Assembly: GCA_019358975.1 (NCBI GenBank)
Contig: JAHHIL010000022.1
Coordinates: 1-64,000 of the forward strand
Origin: Trichocoleus desertorum ATA4-8-CV12
GTDB lineage: Bacteria; Cyanobacteriota; Cyanobacteriia; FACHB-46
DNA: 64,000 nucleotides
Direction of reading: 5' to 3'
The notes under the pieces were generated by a model that saw only the letters and a program-made list of their open reading frames with translations, searched no databases and had not been told where the DNA came from. Below are positions 37,179 through 44,253 of this stretch, piece after piece; within the stretch, counting starts at the first letter, position 1; every line of letters begins with the position of its first letter. The position numbers were made by a program, and so were the translations under genes.

Positions 37179-38903
37179 ATGGCGAAAATTCTTGTAATCG
37201 AGGATGATCAACCAGTTCGGGAAAATATCTTAGAGCTATTAGAAGTCGAAGAGTTTGATGTCATTGGGGCAGAAAATGGTTTGCTTGGCGTACAACTGGC
37301 CCAGAAGCATCTACCAGACTTGGTTCTCTGCGATGTCATGATGCCAGAGCTGGATGGCTATGGAGTGTTGACCGCTCTGCGGGCAGATCCGCTCACTGCT
37401 GCAATTCCGTTTATCTTCTTGACGGCCAAAGCTGACAAAACTGACCTCCGCCAAGGTATGAACTTGGGAGCTGATGACTATTTGACCAAACCCTGTACTG
37501 CTGATGAGCTGCTAGACGCGATCGCTGCACGGTTGCAAAAACAAGCAAGAGTGACTCAGCAGTACACGACGGCTCTCAACCAGGCCCAAGAACAGCTGAA
37601 CCAGCTAATCCGGCATGATAGCCTCACAGGTTTGTCTAACCGCTTAGCTCTCCGAGAACGATTTAGCGTCATTCTCGCCCAAACGACCCAACCCGAACCC
37701 ATAGTGCCAGTTCTACTGGTACATCTAAACCGGTTTAACCGCATCAACGATACTTTAGGCTACTTACTGGGGGATCTCTTGATCCAAACAGTGGCGACCC
37801 GAATTCTAGAGTGTGTACAACCCACAGACACAGTCATTCGCCTGAGCACAGAACAATTCGTTGTGCTTTTACCTAACACTCAGCAAAAACAAGCAGTAGC
37901 AGATATTGCTCAAGAGATTCTAGAGCGGCTATCTCTGCCTTTTGTTCTAGAGGGGCAAGAAGTCTTTGTGAGTACAAGTATCGGTATTTCTCTCTATGCC
38001 GAAAATGCCGATAGCATTGACGCTCTGATTAAGCAGGCCGATGCAGCTATGCAGAGCGCTCAAAAACAAGGAGGCAACCACTACGAGTTTTATGCGGCAA
38101 GCATGAATCTTGGCTCGCTCAATCAACTGCTGCTAGAAGCGAACCTCCGGCATGCTTTGGAACGCTTAGAGTTTCAGGTTTACTACCAACCCAAGGTGAG
38201 CTTAACGACTGGGGAAATTGTTGGAGCGGAAGCGTTGATTCGCTGGTTTTCTCCCACTCAAGGCTTCGTCTCACCTGCCGAGTTTATTCCTTTGGCGGAA
38301 GAAACAGGGTTGATCGTGCCCTTAGATGAATGGGTGATCACAACTGCATGCACTCAGGTCAGGCAGTGGCAGCTAGCCGAGTTTCCTCCGTTGCAGGTTG
38401 CGGTTAACTTGTCAGGGTTGCAATTTCACCAAACTAATCTGATCGAACGAGTCACCCAAATTTTGCACCAAACTCAGCTAGACCCGCAGTATCTAGAGCT
38501 AGAGCTAACGGAAGGGGTGATTATGCAAAACACTGATGCCACGGTTCATAGGTTGGATCAGCTCAAAGATTTGGGGATTCAGATTGCGATTGATGACTTT
38601 GGCACTGGGTATTCTTCCTTAAGTTATCTAAAGCAATTCTCCTTTGACACCCTGAAAATCGATCGCTGCTTTGTTCAAAACATTAGCTGTGACTCTAAAA
38701 ATGCAGCCATTACCACTGCCATGATTCAGATGGCTCATGATCTGGAACTGAAGGTGATTGCGGAAGGCGTCGAAACCAGTTCAGAGTTAGCTTTTTTGCA
38801 GCAGCAAGCTTGTGATGAAATGCAAGGATATTTCTTTAGTCGCCCTGTTCCAGCACATGAGTTTGAGCAGCTACTGGTAACTGGTAAGCGGCTGAGCAAT
38901 TAA
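37179..38903 (+). CDS. Response regulator with degenerate GGDEF and intact EAL domain
   Basis: 574 aa from ATG 37179 (MAKILVIEDD). The N-terminal receiver has acidic pair EDD, phosphoacceptor Asp in LVLCDVMMPELDG, Thr in IFLTAKAD and Lys in LTKPC. The central GGDEF-like domain (about 135-300) lacks the active motif: the GGDEF position reads STEQF in RLSTEQFVVLLP. The C-terminal EAL domain is complete: YQPKVSL, EALIRW, VAVNLSGLQF, LELELTEG, IDDFGTGYSSLSYL, TLKIDRCFV and IAEGVET. It is therefore expected to be a c-di-GMP phosphodiesterase under phosphorelay control, with the GGDEF part acting as a regulatory (possibly GTP-sensing) domain. Confidence 0.93.
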   Translation: MAKILVIEDDQPVRENILELLEVEEFDVIGAENGLLGVQLAQKHLPDLVLCDVMMPELDGYGVLTALRADPLTAAIPFIFLTAKADKTDLRQGMNLGADDYLTKPCTADELLDAIAARLQKQARVTQQYTTALNQAQEQLNQLIRHDSLTGLSNRLALRERFSVILAQTTQPEPIVPVLLVHLNRFNRINDTLGYLLGDLLIQTVATRILECVQPTDTVIRLSTEQFVVLLPNTQQKQAVADIAQEILERLSLPFVLEGQEVFVSTSIGISLYAENADSIDALIKQADAAMQSAQKQGGNHYEFYAASMNLGSLNQLLLEANLRHALERLEFQVYYQPKVSLTTGEIVGAEALIRWFSPTQGFVSPAEFIPLAEETGLIVPLDEWVITTACTQVRQWQLAEFPPLQVAVNLSGLQFHQTNLIERVTQILHQTQLDPQYLELELTEGVIMQNTDATVHRLDQLKDLGIQIAIDDFGTGYSSLSYLKQFSFDTLKIDRCFVQNISCDSKNAAITTAMIQMAHDLELKVIAEGVETSSELAFLQQQACDEMQGYFFSRPVPAHEFEQLLVTGKRLSN

Positions 38904-38983
38904 GCACAGTTCTGAGAGATTACGGAGGAAGTGGGAATACTGGGAAAAGCTTCGGTGAGTCCCAGGTTGGTAGCTTGTAGAGC

Positions 38984-39409
38984 ATGTGGCAAAGGCTCAA
39001 GAATTTATGGCTTAGTTGGCGAACGTATGGTGACCTCAGCCCAGATCTAAAAACTCGGCGGGGGGTAAATCGGTGGCTGCGCGATCGCCCTGCTTTAGGG
39101 GTAGATGAGTGGTACCAGTCTTTTTGGCAATCACGCCAAGTTTCACCGTCTGTTGCGAAGTTTGTCTACTTCCATCTAGAGAAATATTCTGGTTTACAAG
39201 CGGCCAGAATGTTGCCCAGCGATCGCCTAGAGGAAGACTTACGCTTAACCCTGGTTTGCTGGTTTGACTGGCATTTCACCCTTTGCGAAGATTTTGAGCA
39301 ACACTTAGGGGTGGGGATTGACGACTACCTGGAACTGCAAGACCTCTCCACCATCGAAGAATTTATGATGTTCCTCAATCGTCAATTGCTCTCCGTCAAT
39401 CATTCCTAG
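38984..39409 (+). CDS. Hypothetical protein, possibly acyl-carrier-like fold
   Basis: 141 aa, soluble, aromatic- and acidic-rich. The segment SDRLEEDLRLTLVCWFDWHF, then FEQHLGVGIDDYLELQDLST and IEEFMMFLN, has the helical rhythm of acyl-carrier-protein-like DUF1493 proteins, but the usual Asp-Ser-Leu site is not seen. Function unknown. The gene lies downstream of the EAL gene by 80 bp and may be co-transcribed. Confidence 0.55.
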   Translation: MWQRLKNLWLSWRTYGDLSPDLKTRRGVNRWLRDRPALGVDEWYQSFWQSRQVSPSVAKFVYFHLEKYSGLQAARMLPSDRLEEDLRLTLVCWFDWHFTLCEDFEQHLGVGIDDYLELQDLSTIEEFMMFLNRQLLSVNHS

Positions 39410-39451
39410 GTCAGGTGACGTTAACCTAGGTTTATTGGGAGCCTAATAGCT

Positions 39452-39555
39452 ATATAGCAATCCTTTTTGATTCTTCAATGGGGTGCAGGGGTAAAACCCT
39501 TGCGTGGGGGCTTCGTCTCCACCTCCTGTTTCCAATCCATTTAGGATTGCTATAT
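39452..39555. mobile_element. MITE-like palindromic element with 13-bp terminal inverted repeats
   Basis: 104 bp. The left end ATATAGCAATCCT (39452-39464) is the exact reverse complement of the right end AGGATTGCTATAT (39543-39555). The interior is GC-rich (CTTGCGTGGGGGCTTCGTC). There is no coding capacity. A degenerate relative lies at 4357-4466. The size, perfect inverted ends and lack of coding fit a miniature inverted-repeat element or cyanobacterial dispersed repeat. The target site duplication is unclear (TAT/TA at the ends could be part of it). Confidence 0.7.
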
Positions 39556-39688
39556 GCAACGCATTGTGGTTAAGGTGAGGCCCGATTCCAAGGTGCAAAA
39601 GATTGAAACTGCTTCAGATGGTAGTTTAGTGGTTCACGTCAAGGCACCACCCGTTGATGGCAAGGCGAATATTGAAACCAATAATTAA
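39554..39688 (+). pseudogene. Truncated DUF167 (YggU-like) gene
   Basis: A 44-aa frame starting at an ATG that overlaps the last 2 bp of the MITE-like element. It reads [20 protein letters not shown], then [18 protein letters not shown], which is clear DUF167 sequence with the family's [10 protein letters not shown] signature. It then ends after IETNN at a TAA. Full-length members have 70-100 aa with a second conserved half (AxLxxxLAxxLxVxKSxVxIxxG), which is missing here. The gene is therefore a remnant or a very short variant, probably cut by a deletion just before mobA. Confidence 0.75.
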
Positions 39689-39714
39689 CAGCTCAATAAT
39701 TAATACTTAAAGTT

Positions 39715-40302
39715 ATGTCACTCGCTGCAATTATCCTCGCTGGCGGTCAAAGCTCTCGGATGGGTCAGGATAAAGCCCTGATTCCGGTGCATGGTGTGCC
39801 TCTGCTGCGCCATGTGTGTGATGTTGCCTCCAAGTGTACCCGTGACATCTATGTGGTGACGCCTTGGCCACAGCGTTACTGGGAGTTGCTACCTCCTTCC
39901 TGTCGCCTAGTGCAAGAACGACCTTTGCATCCAGATATTCAGCCTCAAGGCCCTTTAGTGGGATTTGCTCAAGGTTTGGTGCAAGTTAAAGCAGATTGGG
40001 CCTTATTGTTAGCCTGTGATCTCCCCCGGCTCAGAGCTGAGGTCTTACAAGACTGGGCACAACAACTAGACAGCGTTCCGGAGTCTGCGATCGCCTTTGT
40101 CCCTCACCATGCTAAAGGCTGGGACCCCTTGTGTGGGTTTTATCGCCGGAGTTGCTTACCGCTCTTGAATGCTTTTATTAGCCGAGGTGGGCGATCGTTC
40201 CAACGTTGGCTAGACCGCAATGAAGTGCATGCGATTCCAGATCCTGATAAGTCAATGCTCTTTAACTGCAATACTCCTAGTGATTTAGCAGCTTTGAGTT
40301 AG
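39715..40302 (+). CDS. mobA: Molybdenum cofactor guanylyltransferase
   Basis: 195 aa. It transfers GMP to molybdopterin to give the bis-MGD used by NarB. The nucleotidyltransferase motif AAIILAGGQSSRMGQDKALI is followed by RHVCDVASK, QGPLVGFAQGL, ALLLACDLPRL (metal-binding Asp) and WDPLCGFYRR. It lies about 14 kb upstream of narB, the only molybdoenzyme visible here. It may share a promoter with the DUF167 remnant. Confidence 0.93.
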   Translation: MSLAAIILAGGQSSRMGQDKALIPVHGVPLLRHVCDVASKCTRDIYVVTPWPQRYWELLPPSCRLVQERPLHPDIQPQGPLVGFAQGLVQVKADWALLLACDLPRLRAEVLQDWAQQLDSVPESAIAFVPHHAKGWDPLCGFYRRSCLPLLNAFISRGGRSFQRWLDRNEVHAIPDPDKSMLFNCNTPSDLAALS

Positions 40303-40389
40303 ATGTGCCACCAGAGAGATGCTGGGTTCTGACATAAATTGCTAAGCTCGGTTTGGATAGGAATATTTTTAACTAAGGAGCTTAACACT

Positions 40390-40578
40390 ATGAGTATTGA
40401 AGATAGAGCCGAAGCAGTTGCTAAAAACATTGAAGGCAAAGTTCAAGAAGCAGTGGGCAACATTACGGGCGATCCTAAAGACCAAGCCGAAGGTCAAATT
40501 AAGCAGCAGCAGTCCGCCGCGATGCACACGGTAGAAGATATGAAAGATCAGGCGAAAAGGGTAATTGATCAAGCCTAG
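40390..40578 (+). CDS. CsbD family stress protein
   Basis: 62 aa, hydrophilic and helical, with MSIEDRAEAVAKNIEGKVQE, then AVGNITGDPKDQAEGQ, the typical CsbD signature. Start ATG 40390 is preceded by AAGGAG at 40375-40380, which rules out the longer frame from 40339. CsbD proteins are induced by general stress; their exact function is unknown. The 3' end lies inside an 18-bp perfect inverted repeat. Confidence 0.88.
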   Translation: MSIEDRAEAVAKNIEGKVQEAVGNITGDPKDQAEGQIKQQQSAAMHTVEDMKDQAKRVIDQA

Positions 40579-40606
40579 TTCATCACCAAACTAGGCTTGA
40601 TCAATT
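40563..40606 (+). repeat. 18-bp perfect inverted repeat overlapping the csbD stop
   Basis: AATTGATCAAGCCTAGTT (40563-40580) is followed by an 8-nt loop CATCACCA and its exact complement (40589-40606). The stem includes the last codons and the stop TAG (40576-40578) of csbD. It could stabilise the 3' end or affect translation termination. It has no T-run of its own. Confidence 0.85.
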
Positions 40607-40623
40607 AGGTTGAAATTTCGCTT

Positions 40624-40655
40624 CAGCAGAGTTCTTGAAATTCTGCTGATTTTTT
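40624..40655 (+). terminator. Rho-independent terminator after csbD
   Basis: The stem is CAGCAGA (40624-40630) paired with TCTGCTG (40642-40648) around an 11-nt loop, followed by ATTTTTT. It lies 46 bp beyond the csbD stop, between the convergent csbD and HEAT genes. Confidence 0.75.
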
Positions 40656-40658
40656 ATG

Positions 40659-42050
40659 TCAATTTTCGCCAATAATTCTATTCACTTGCCACTCTTGCAA
40701 AGCGATCGCCACTCCCTGCTTCAATTTCGGTGGAGTTTCTGCATCTGCCGACAAAGCTTGCAGGTGTTGATGGGCTTGTTCAGGAGCAAGTTGCTTCAAG
40801 GCGGCGATCGCATGGAGCTGCACACCCATATCCGGCGTGGCTAACAGTTGAATCAGCGGTTCCACAGCAGCAATTTCTCCCAATTGCCCTAAACCTAGCG
40901 CGATCGCTTGTTTCGTGTGGGGTTGTTGCACAGCGGGGTGTTGGCTGTCCAGCGCTGCCAATAAAATTTCGGCGGCTTGCGGTTTCAACTCAGGCAGTTC
41001 CACTCGACCTAGTGCCGTGAGCACAGCTTGATACACTTCGTCAGATCCTAGCTGCAATGCTTGGCGTAAGTAGTCCAGTGCGTCAGAGTGATTCATCCAA
41101 CCTAAAGCTCGCACCACTTCTAACTGGAGGGTGACAGGAGTGGCCGCAGATTGCAACACTTGCCATAAAGCTGCTGCCGCTGTGGGACTCCCTAACCGCC
41201 CCAGGGAAGTTGCTGCTTGTTGGCACACTGCCAGATTAAAATCCCATAGGCGATCGCGCAGGAGTGCAACTACATCCAGATCGGGGGCTAAATCTGCTCG
41301 TAAAGCCAAGCCCGACACAGCCTCTCGTCTGACTGTAGCTGCCACATCATTGAGAGCATTGACCAAAATCGGCGCAATCTGGGGGTCATGAAAACTACTC
41401 AACGCCTCAATCGCAGCCGATCGCACTTCTACTTGAGAATCGTTCACCACGCTGCATAAGGGAGCAATGGTTTCACGGCTGCGGATCTGGGCTAAGGCTT
41501 GCACTGCTAACACTCTGGATTGCTCATCGGCTAGTAGCTCTGTTAAAGCTGCGATCGCGGTTGGGCCAAAACTTGCCAAGGTAGTTGCAGCGATTTCACT
41601 CAACTCTTCCGCTTCAGTATCCTCAGCATCTTGCAGTAGTTGCACCAAAGTCTTAATTACTACAGGCTGATTAAACTGGCCCAAGATTCTTACTGCAAAC
41701 CAACGCAGTTCTACATCGGCTGCATCATCTTGCACAATTTCGATCAAAGGCGCAGTGATCCAATCTTCACTTTGTCCAGCCTGGTTGACTGCTGTGGCTA
41801 AGGTGGGAAACAGTTTGGCGATGTCCCACCGCGATTGAAAGTCTCCGTTAGAGAGAGCCGCGATCGCCAAATCCAGCACTTGTTGCAAACCTATGACTGT
41901 CTGCTGATCTATTTCAGCCCTAGAAGCAGCATTAGAATCAGCGCTAGAAGCAGTTTTTAGGGCTTCAGGAACTTGTTGCAAATACTGATTGAGTAGCGGC
42001 CAATTGGCTTGCAGGGCCGCAGCCTGCGCTTCTTCTAAAACCTTTAACAT
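40659..42050 (-). CDS. HEAT-repeat protein
   Basis: 463 aa made almost entirely of about 30-residue HEAT/PBS-lyase-like repeats, for example LRWFAVRILGQFNQPVVIKT, VRSAAIEALSSFHDPQIAPI, VRREAVSGLALRADLAPD and LHAIAALKQLAPEQA, with a weakly helical N-terminus. Such proteins are often scaffolds, and the family includes CpcE/NblB-type phycobilisome factors, but no lyase motif is distinctive here. It follows the Rieske gene by 28 bp on the same strand, so the two are probably one operon. Confidence 0.85.
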   Translation of the reverse strand: MLKVLEEAQAAALQANWPLLNQYLQQVPEALKTASSADSNAASRAEIDQQTVIGLQQVLDLAIAALSNGDFQSRWDIAKLFPTLATAVNQAGQSEDWITAPLIEIVQDDAADVELRWFAVRILGQFNQPVVIKTLVQLLQDAEDTEAEELSEIAATTLASFGPTAIAALTELLADEQSRVLAVQALAQIRSRETIAPLCSVVNDSQVEVRSAAIEALSSFHDPQIAPILVNALNDVAATVRREAVSGLALRADLAPDLDVVALLRDRLWDFNLAVCQQAATSLGRLGSPTAAAALWQVLQSAATPVTLQLEVVRALGWMNHSDALDYLRQALQLGSDEVYQAVLTALGRVELPELKPQAAEILLAALDSQHPAVQQPHTKQAIALGLGQLGEIAAVEPLIQLLATPDMGVQLHAIAALKQLAPEQAHQHLQALSADAETPPKLKQGVAIALQEWQVNRIIGEN

Positions 42051-42078
42051 CAGAAAATAATCAGCAAATAGCTGGTGC

Positions 42079-42528
42079 TTAGATTTTTACCAAAACCGTA
42101 CTCCCTTCTAGCTTCGCCTCATAGGTTTTAAGCGGCTCTGTAGCTGGCCCTTGCAATGCTTTGCCATCGGTGGCGAACTTGGAATCGTGGCAAGCACAGA
42201 AGAAAACTTGTTGATCCGCCTGCCAGGTTACCGGACAAGCCTTATGGGTACAGGTAGGATTAACGGCGACTAGGCTCTCAGGACTAGCAGGGTTTCGTAC
42301 TACTAATAAAGGCCCGGAGGCAAACTTTGGGACGGCCAATTCACCCTTCGAGTTTAGTGCTCCCACGGGTTGGAAGCCATCCGAGCGAGCCGAACTTGCT
42401 GAAGGAGCTGTAGAATTCGACGCCGTTTCGTTTGTAGTCGTTTTGTCAGAGCAGGCGGCGATCGCCACTGGCAAAGAACTGGCAATTCCACCAACGCCAA
42501 CCCAAGTTAAGAAAGTACGACGATCCAT
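42079..42528 (-). CDS. Rieske [2Fe-2S] protein with Tat signal peptide
   Basis: 149 aa. The N-terminus MDRRTFLTWVGVGGIASSLP is a Tat-type signal with a lipobox-like VAIAAC. A Ser/Thr/Asn-rich linker follows. The Rieske domain has the cluster ligands CTHKACPVTW and CACHDSKF (Cys-x-His and Cys-x-x-His, the latter as C-x-C-H). Expected in the periplasm or thylakoid lumen. It is unlike PetC in length and has no hinge. The electron partner is unknown. It is probably co-transcribed with the HEAT gene. Confidence 0.88.
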   Translation of the reverse strand: MDRRTFLTWVGVGGIASSLPVAIAACSDKTTTNETASNSTAPSASSARSDGFQPVGALNSKGELAVPKFASGPLLVVRNPASPESLVAVNPTCTHKACPVTWQADQQVFFCACHDSKFATDGKALQGPATEPLKTYEAKLEGSTVLVKI

Positions 42529-42865
42529 TATTTAGTCTATAGAAGTTCTGCTCGTTCAATTGTCGCATAAGGCTCTAAATCAGTTCCCCATTACCGATCA
42601 CACGGGTTTTCAGCCTCCTGCTTGTCTAAAAAATCTACCTGACCATGTTTTGTGAACAGTATAGATTGCGCCAGGATTATGCAGCTTTTGTATAGTTAAT
42701 TGCTTTTTTGCATTCGTTGAGTTAATACAAGAACTGCATAAATTAATCAGAAAAATAAGTAATTTTTCTCAAAGGAATTGCGTTTTTAGCTCAAGTTAGT
42801 TTCTTTCAAATTGTCTTGAATGATGCAAATCCTCAAAAAACTGTATAGAGAACGACTTTTTGTAA

Positions 42866-42880
42866 GCATGAAATTCATGC
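42866..42880. promoter_or_regulatory. GCATG-N5-CATGC palindrome upstream of FNT gene (candidate LysR/NtcB operator)
   Basis: GCATGAAATTCATGC is a 7-bp perfect inverted repeat around one base. The same GCATG-N5-CATGC motif occurs at 44082-44096 in front of nirA. In both cases exactly 26 nt separate it from the following NtcA site. LysR-type activators such as NtcB bind short inverted repeats near the nirA NtcA site in other cyanobacteria; the match to NtcB is inference. Confidence 0.6.
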
Positions 42881-42906
42881 AGTAATTGCATTGATTGGCG
42901 AATTTT

Positions 42907-42920
42907 GTAGTTAAAGATAC
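42907..42920 (+). promoter_or_regulatory. NtcA binding site (GTA-N8-TAC) of FNT gene
   Basis: GTA GTTAAAGA TAC matches the NtcA consensus perfectly. Surrounding bases also match the nirA site (ATTTTGTA..AGATAC.AATT, 20 of 24). The -10 is less clear than for nirA: TACATA begins 23 nt after the site and TAAACT begins 27 nt after. NtcA activates such promoters under nitrogen limitation. Confidence 0.75.
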
Positions 42921-42962
42921 AAATTTTATTTCTATGCAGAAGTTACATAAACTATAGATTTT

Positions 42963-42976
42963 GTGGTCAGAGATAC
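42963..42976 (+). promoter_or_regulatory. Second NtcA-like site (GTG-N8-TAC)
   Basis: GTG GTCAGAGA TAC lies 56 bp after the first site. The 19-nt context TTTTGTGGTCAGAGATACA matches the first copy in 16 of 19 positions, and all three differences are transitions, so it looks like a local duplication. It breaks the GTA half-site and has no obvious -10 at 22 nt. Confidence 0.5.
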
Positions 42977-43053
42977 ATTTTCAAATTCAAAGTCAAAGAT
43001 TTCGATTTGAAATTAAATTTCCTGGCTCAAAGCAGCTTTAAAGGGACTTGATT

Positions 43054-43917
43054 ATGACGAAAGAAGCGATCGCGACTATTATTAGTGCTGCCCGCACCAA
43101 AGCAGAACTGGTTGAAAACAGCTTGCCTAAATTCTTAGTTCTATCTGTAATGGCAGGTGTTTATGTTGGCTTTGGAGTGATGCTGGTTTTTTCCATTGGC
43201 GCACCCTTGCATGCGGCTGGATCACCTGCGGTTAAAGCCTTAATGGGAGCTTCGTTTGCGGTCGCTTTGTCATTAGTTATTTTTGCTGGGTCTGAACTAT
43301 TCACTGGCAATCATATGTTCATGGCAATTGCTAGCCTTGCTAAACAAGTCACCTGGAAAGACACTTGGAAGGTTTTGGGAATCAGCTTTATTGGTAACTT
43401 GGCTGGCTCTCTGCTGCTAGCCCTGCTCTTGGTTCAGTCCGGGCTTTTGGCTAAAGGACCGATCAAGAATTTCGTCTTAGAAGCTGTAGCTGGAAAAATG
43501 CAGGCTCCCTTTATGGAGCTATTCTTTCGCGGCATCCTTTGCAATATTTTGGTTTGTTTAGCCATTTGGATGGCCGCTAAGACCAAAGAGGATATCGCGA
43601 AGTTGGTGCTGATCTTCTGGTGTCTGTTTGCCTTTGTGGGGGCAGGGTTTGAACACAGCGTCGCCAACATGACCCTGATGGGATTAGGTCTATTTATTCC
43701 TCATGATCCGGCGCAAATTTCTTGGATCGGATACGCCAAAAACCTGATCCCTGTCTCTCTGGGTAACTGGGTTGGTGGCGCTTGCCTCGTTGGAGCCTCT
43801 TACTGGTATGTAGGGAGCGATCGCCCATCCCGTAAAACCAGAAAAACTAAAAAGTTGGAATCAATGCCTAGTTTTGAAACTTGGGAAACAGAACCTAGAG
43901 AGAAAACAACTTATTAA
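43054..43917 (+). CDS. Formate/nitrite transporter (FNT) family channel
   Basis: 287 aa from ATG 43054; the in-frame TTG 6 bp earlier is less likely. Six transmembrane helices fit the FocA/NirC fold: KFLVLSVMAGVYVGFGVML, the loop with LFTGNHM, then FRGILCNILVCLAIWM, ALALL-type helices and GAGFEHSVANMTLM (central His). The C-terminal tail is cytosolic and basic. In front of nirA and with an NtcA site, nitrite is the likely substrate. A separate terminator follows at 43952, so it is its own transcription unit. Confidence 0.92.
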   Translation: MTKEAIATIISAARTKAELVENSLPKFLVLSVMAGVYVGFGVMLVFSIGAPLHAAGSPAVKALMGASFAVALSLVIFAGSELFTGNHMFMAIASLAKQVTWKDTWKVLGISFIGNLAGSLLLALLLVQSGLLAKGPIKNFVLEAVAGKMQAPFMELFFRGILCNILVCLAIWMAAKTKEDIAKLVLIFWCLFAFVGAGFEHSVANMTLMGLGLFIPHDPAQISWIGYAKNLIPVSLGNWVGGACLVGASYWYVGSDRPSRKTRKTKKLESMPSFETWETEPREKTTY

Positions 43918-43951
43918 TTTGCTTAAGCAAACTCATTCTCCTAGTTAAAGA

Positions 43952-43987
43952 GCTTATCCAGACTATTTGGATAGGCTTTTATTTTTT
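43952..43987 (+). terminator. Rho-independent terminator of FNT gene
   Basis: GCTTATCCA (43952-43960) pairs with TGGATAGGC (43968-43976), with one G-U pair, around GACTATT, followed by a T-rich run (TTTTATTTTTT). It lies 35 bp past the FNT stop. Confidence 0.8.
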
Positions 43988-44081
43988 GAAGCAGCACCAA
44001 ATAATCAGGTTTTTTGTATCTTTCGCTGCAAAATCAAATGTATTTTTAGCTTTGTGTGATTCAACAAACTATGTCAAAACA

Positions 44082-44096
44082 GCATGACTTACATGC
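44082..44096. promoter_or_regulatory. GCATG-N5-CATGC palindrome upstream of nirA (candidate LysR/NtcB operator)
   Basis: GCATGACTTACATGC shares arms and spacing with the palindrome in front of the FNT gene. It ends 26 nt before the NtcA site, as there. Two genes handling nitrite would thus share both NtcA and a second regulator, consistent with nitrite-responsive control of nirA by NtcB in other species. Regulator identity is inferred. Confidence 0.6.
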
Positions 44097-44122
44097 AAGT
44101 GTTTCATATATAGAAACATTTT

Positions 44123-44164
44123 GTAACTATAGATACGAATTCTCTAGCTGAGTGCTCATAACCT
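44123..44164 (+). promoter_or_regulatory. nirA: NtcA-activated promoter of nirA
   Basis: GTA ACTATAGA TAC at 44123-44136, then exactly 22 nt, then TAACCT (TAN3T -10) at 44159-44164. This is the canonical class II NtcA promoter layout. Transcription should start about 6-8 nt after the -10, leaving a leader of about 80 nt. Confidence 0.88.
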
Positions 44165-44253
44165 TAGCTGGTAAGAAACATTAAACGGCAAATTGCATTG
44201 AATTCATCCGAATTCAAACCTTGCTTAAAGCCAACAGTGACACGGGTAGATTC

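Larger units (their letters stand above)
42529..43053. other. Regulatory region of the FNT gene (divergent from the Rieske gene)
   Basis: 525 bp, strongly AT-rich. It holds a palindrome at 42866-42880, an NtcA site at 42907-42920 and a related second copy at 42963-42976. The Rieske/HEAT promoter must lie near its left end. No gene is seen. Confidence 0.6.
43918..44253. other. Regulatory region of nirA
   Basis: 336 bp. It holds the FNT terminator (43952-43987), a palindrome (44082-44096), the NtcA site (44123-44136) and a -10 box (44159-44164). The 5' leader to the nirA ATG is about 80 nt. No gene is seen. Confidence 0.7.

Noticed and set aside
42960-43020. Canonical -10 for the second NtcA-like site
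   Set aside because: No TAN3T box lies 20-24 nt after 42976, so it is not called an active promoter.
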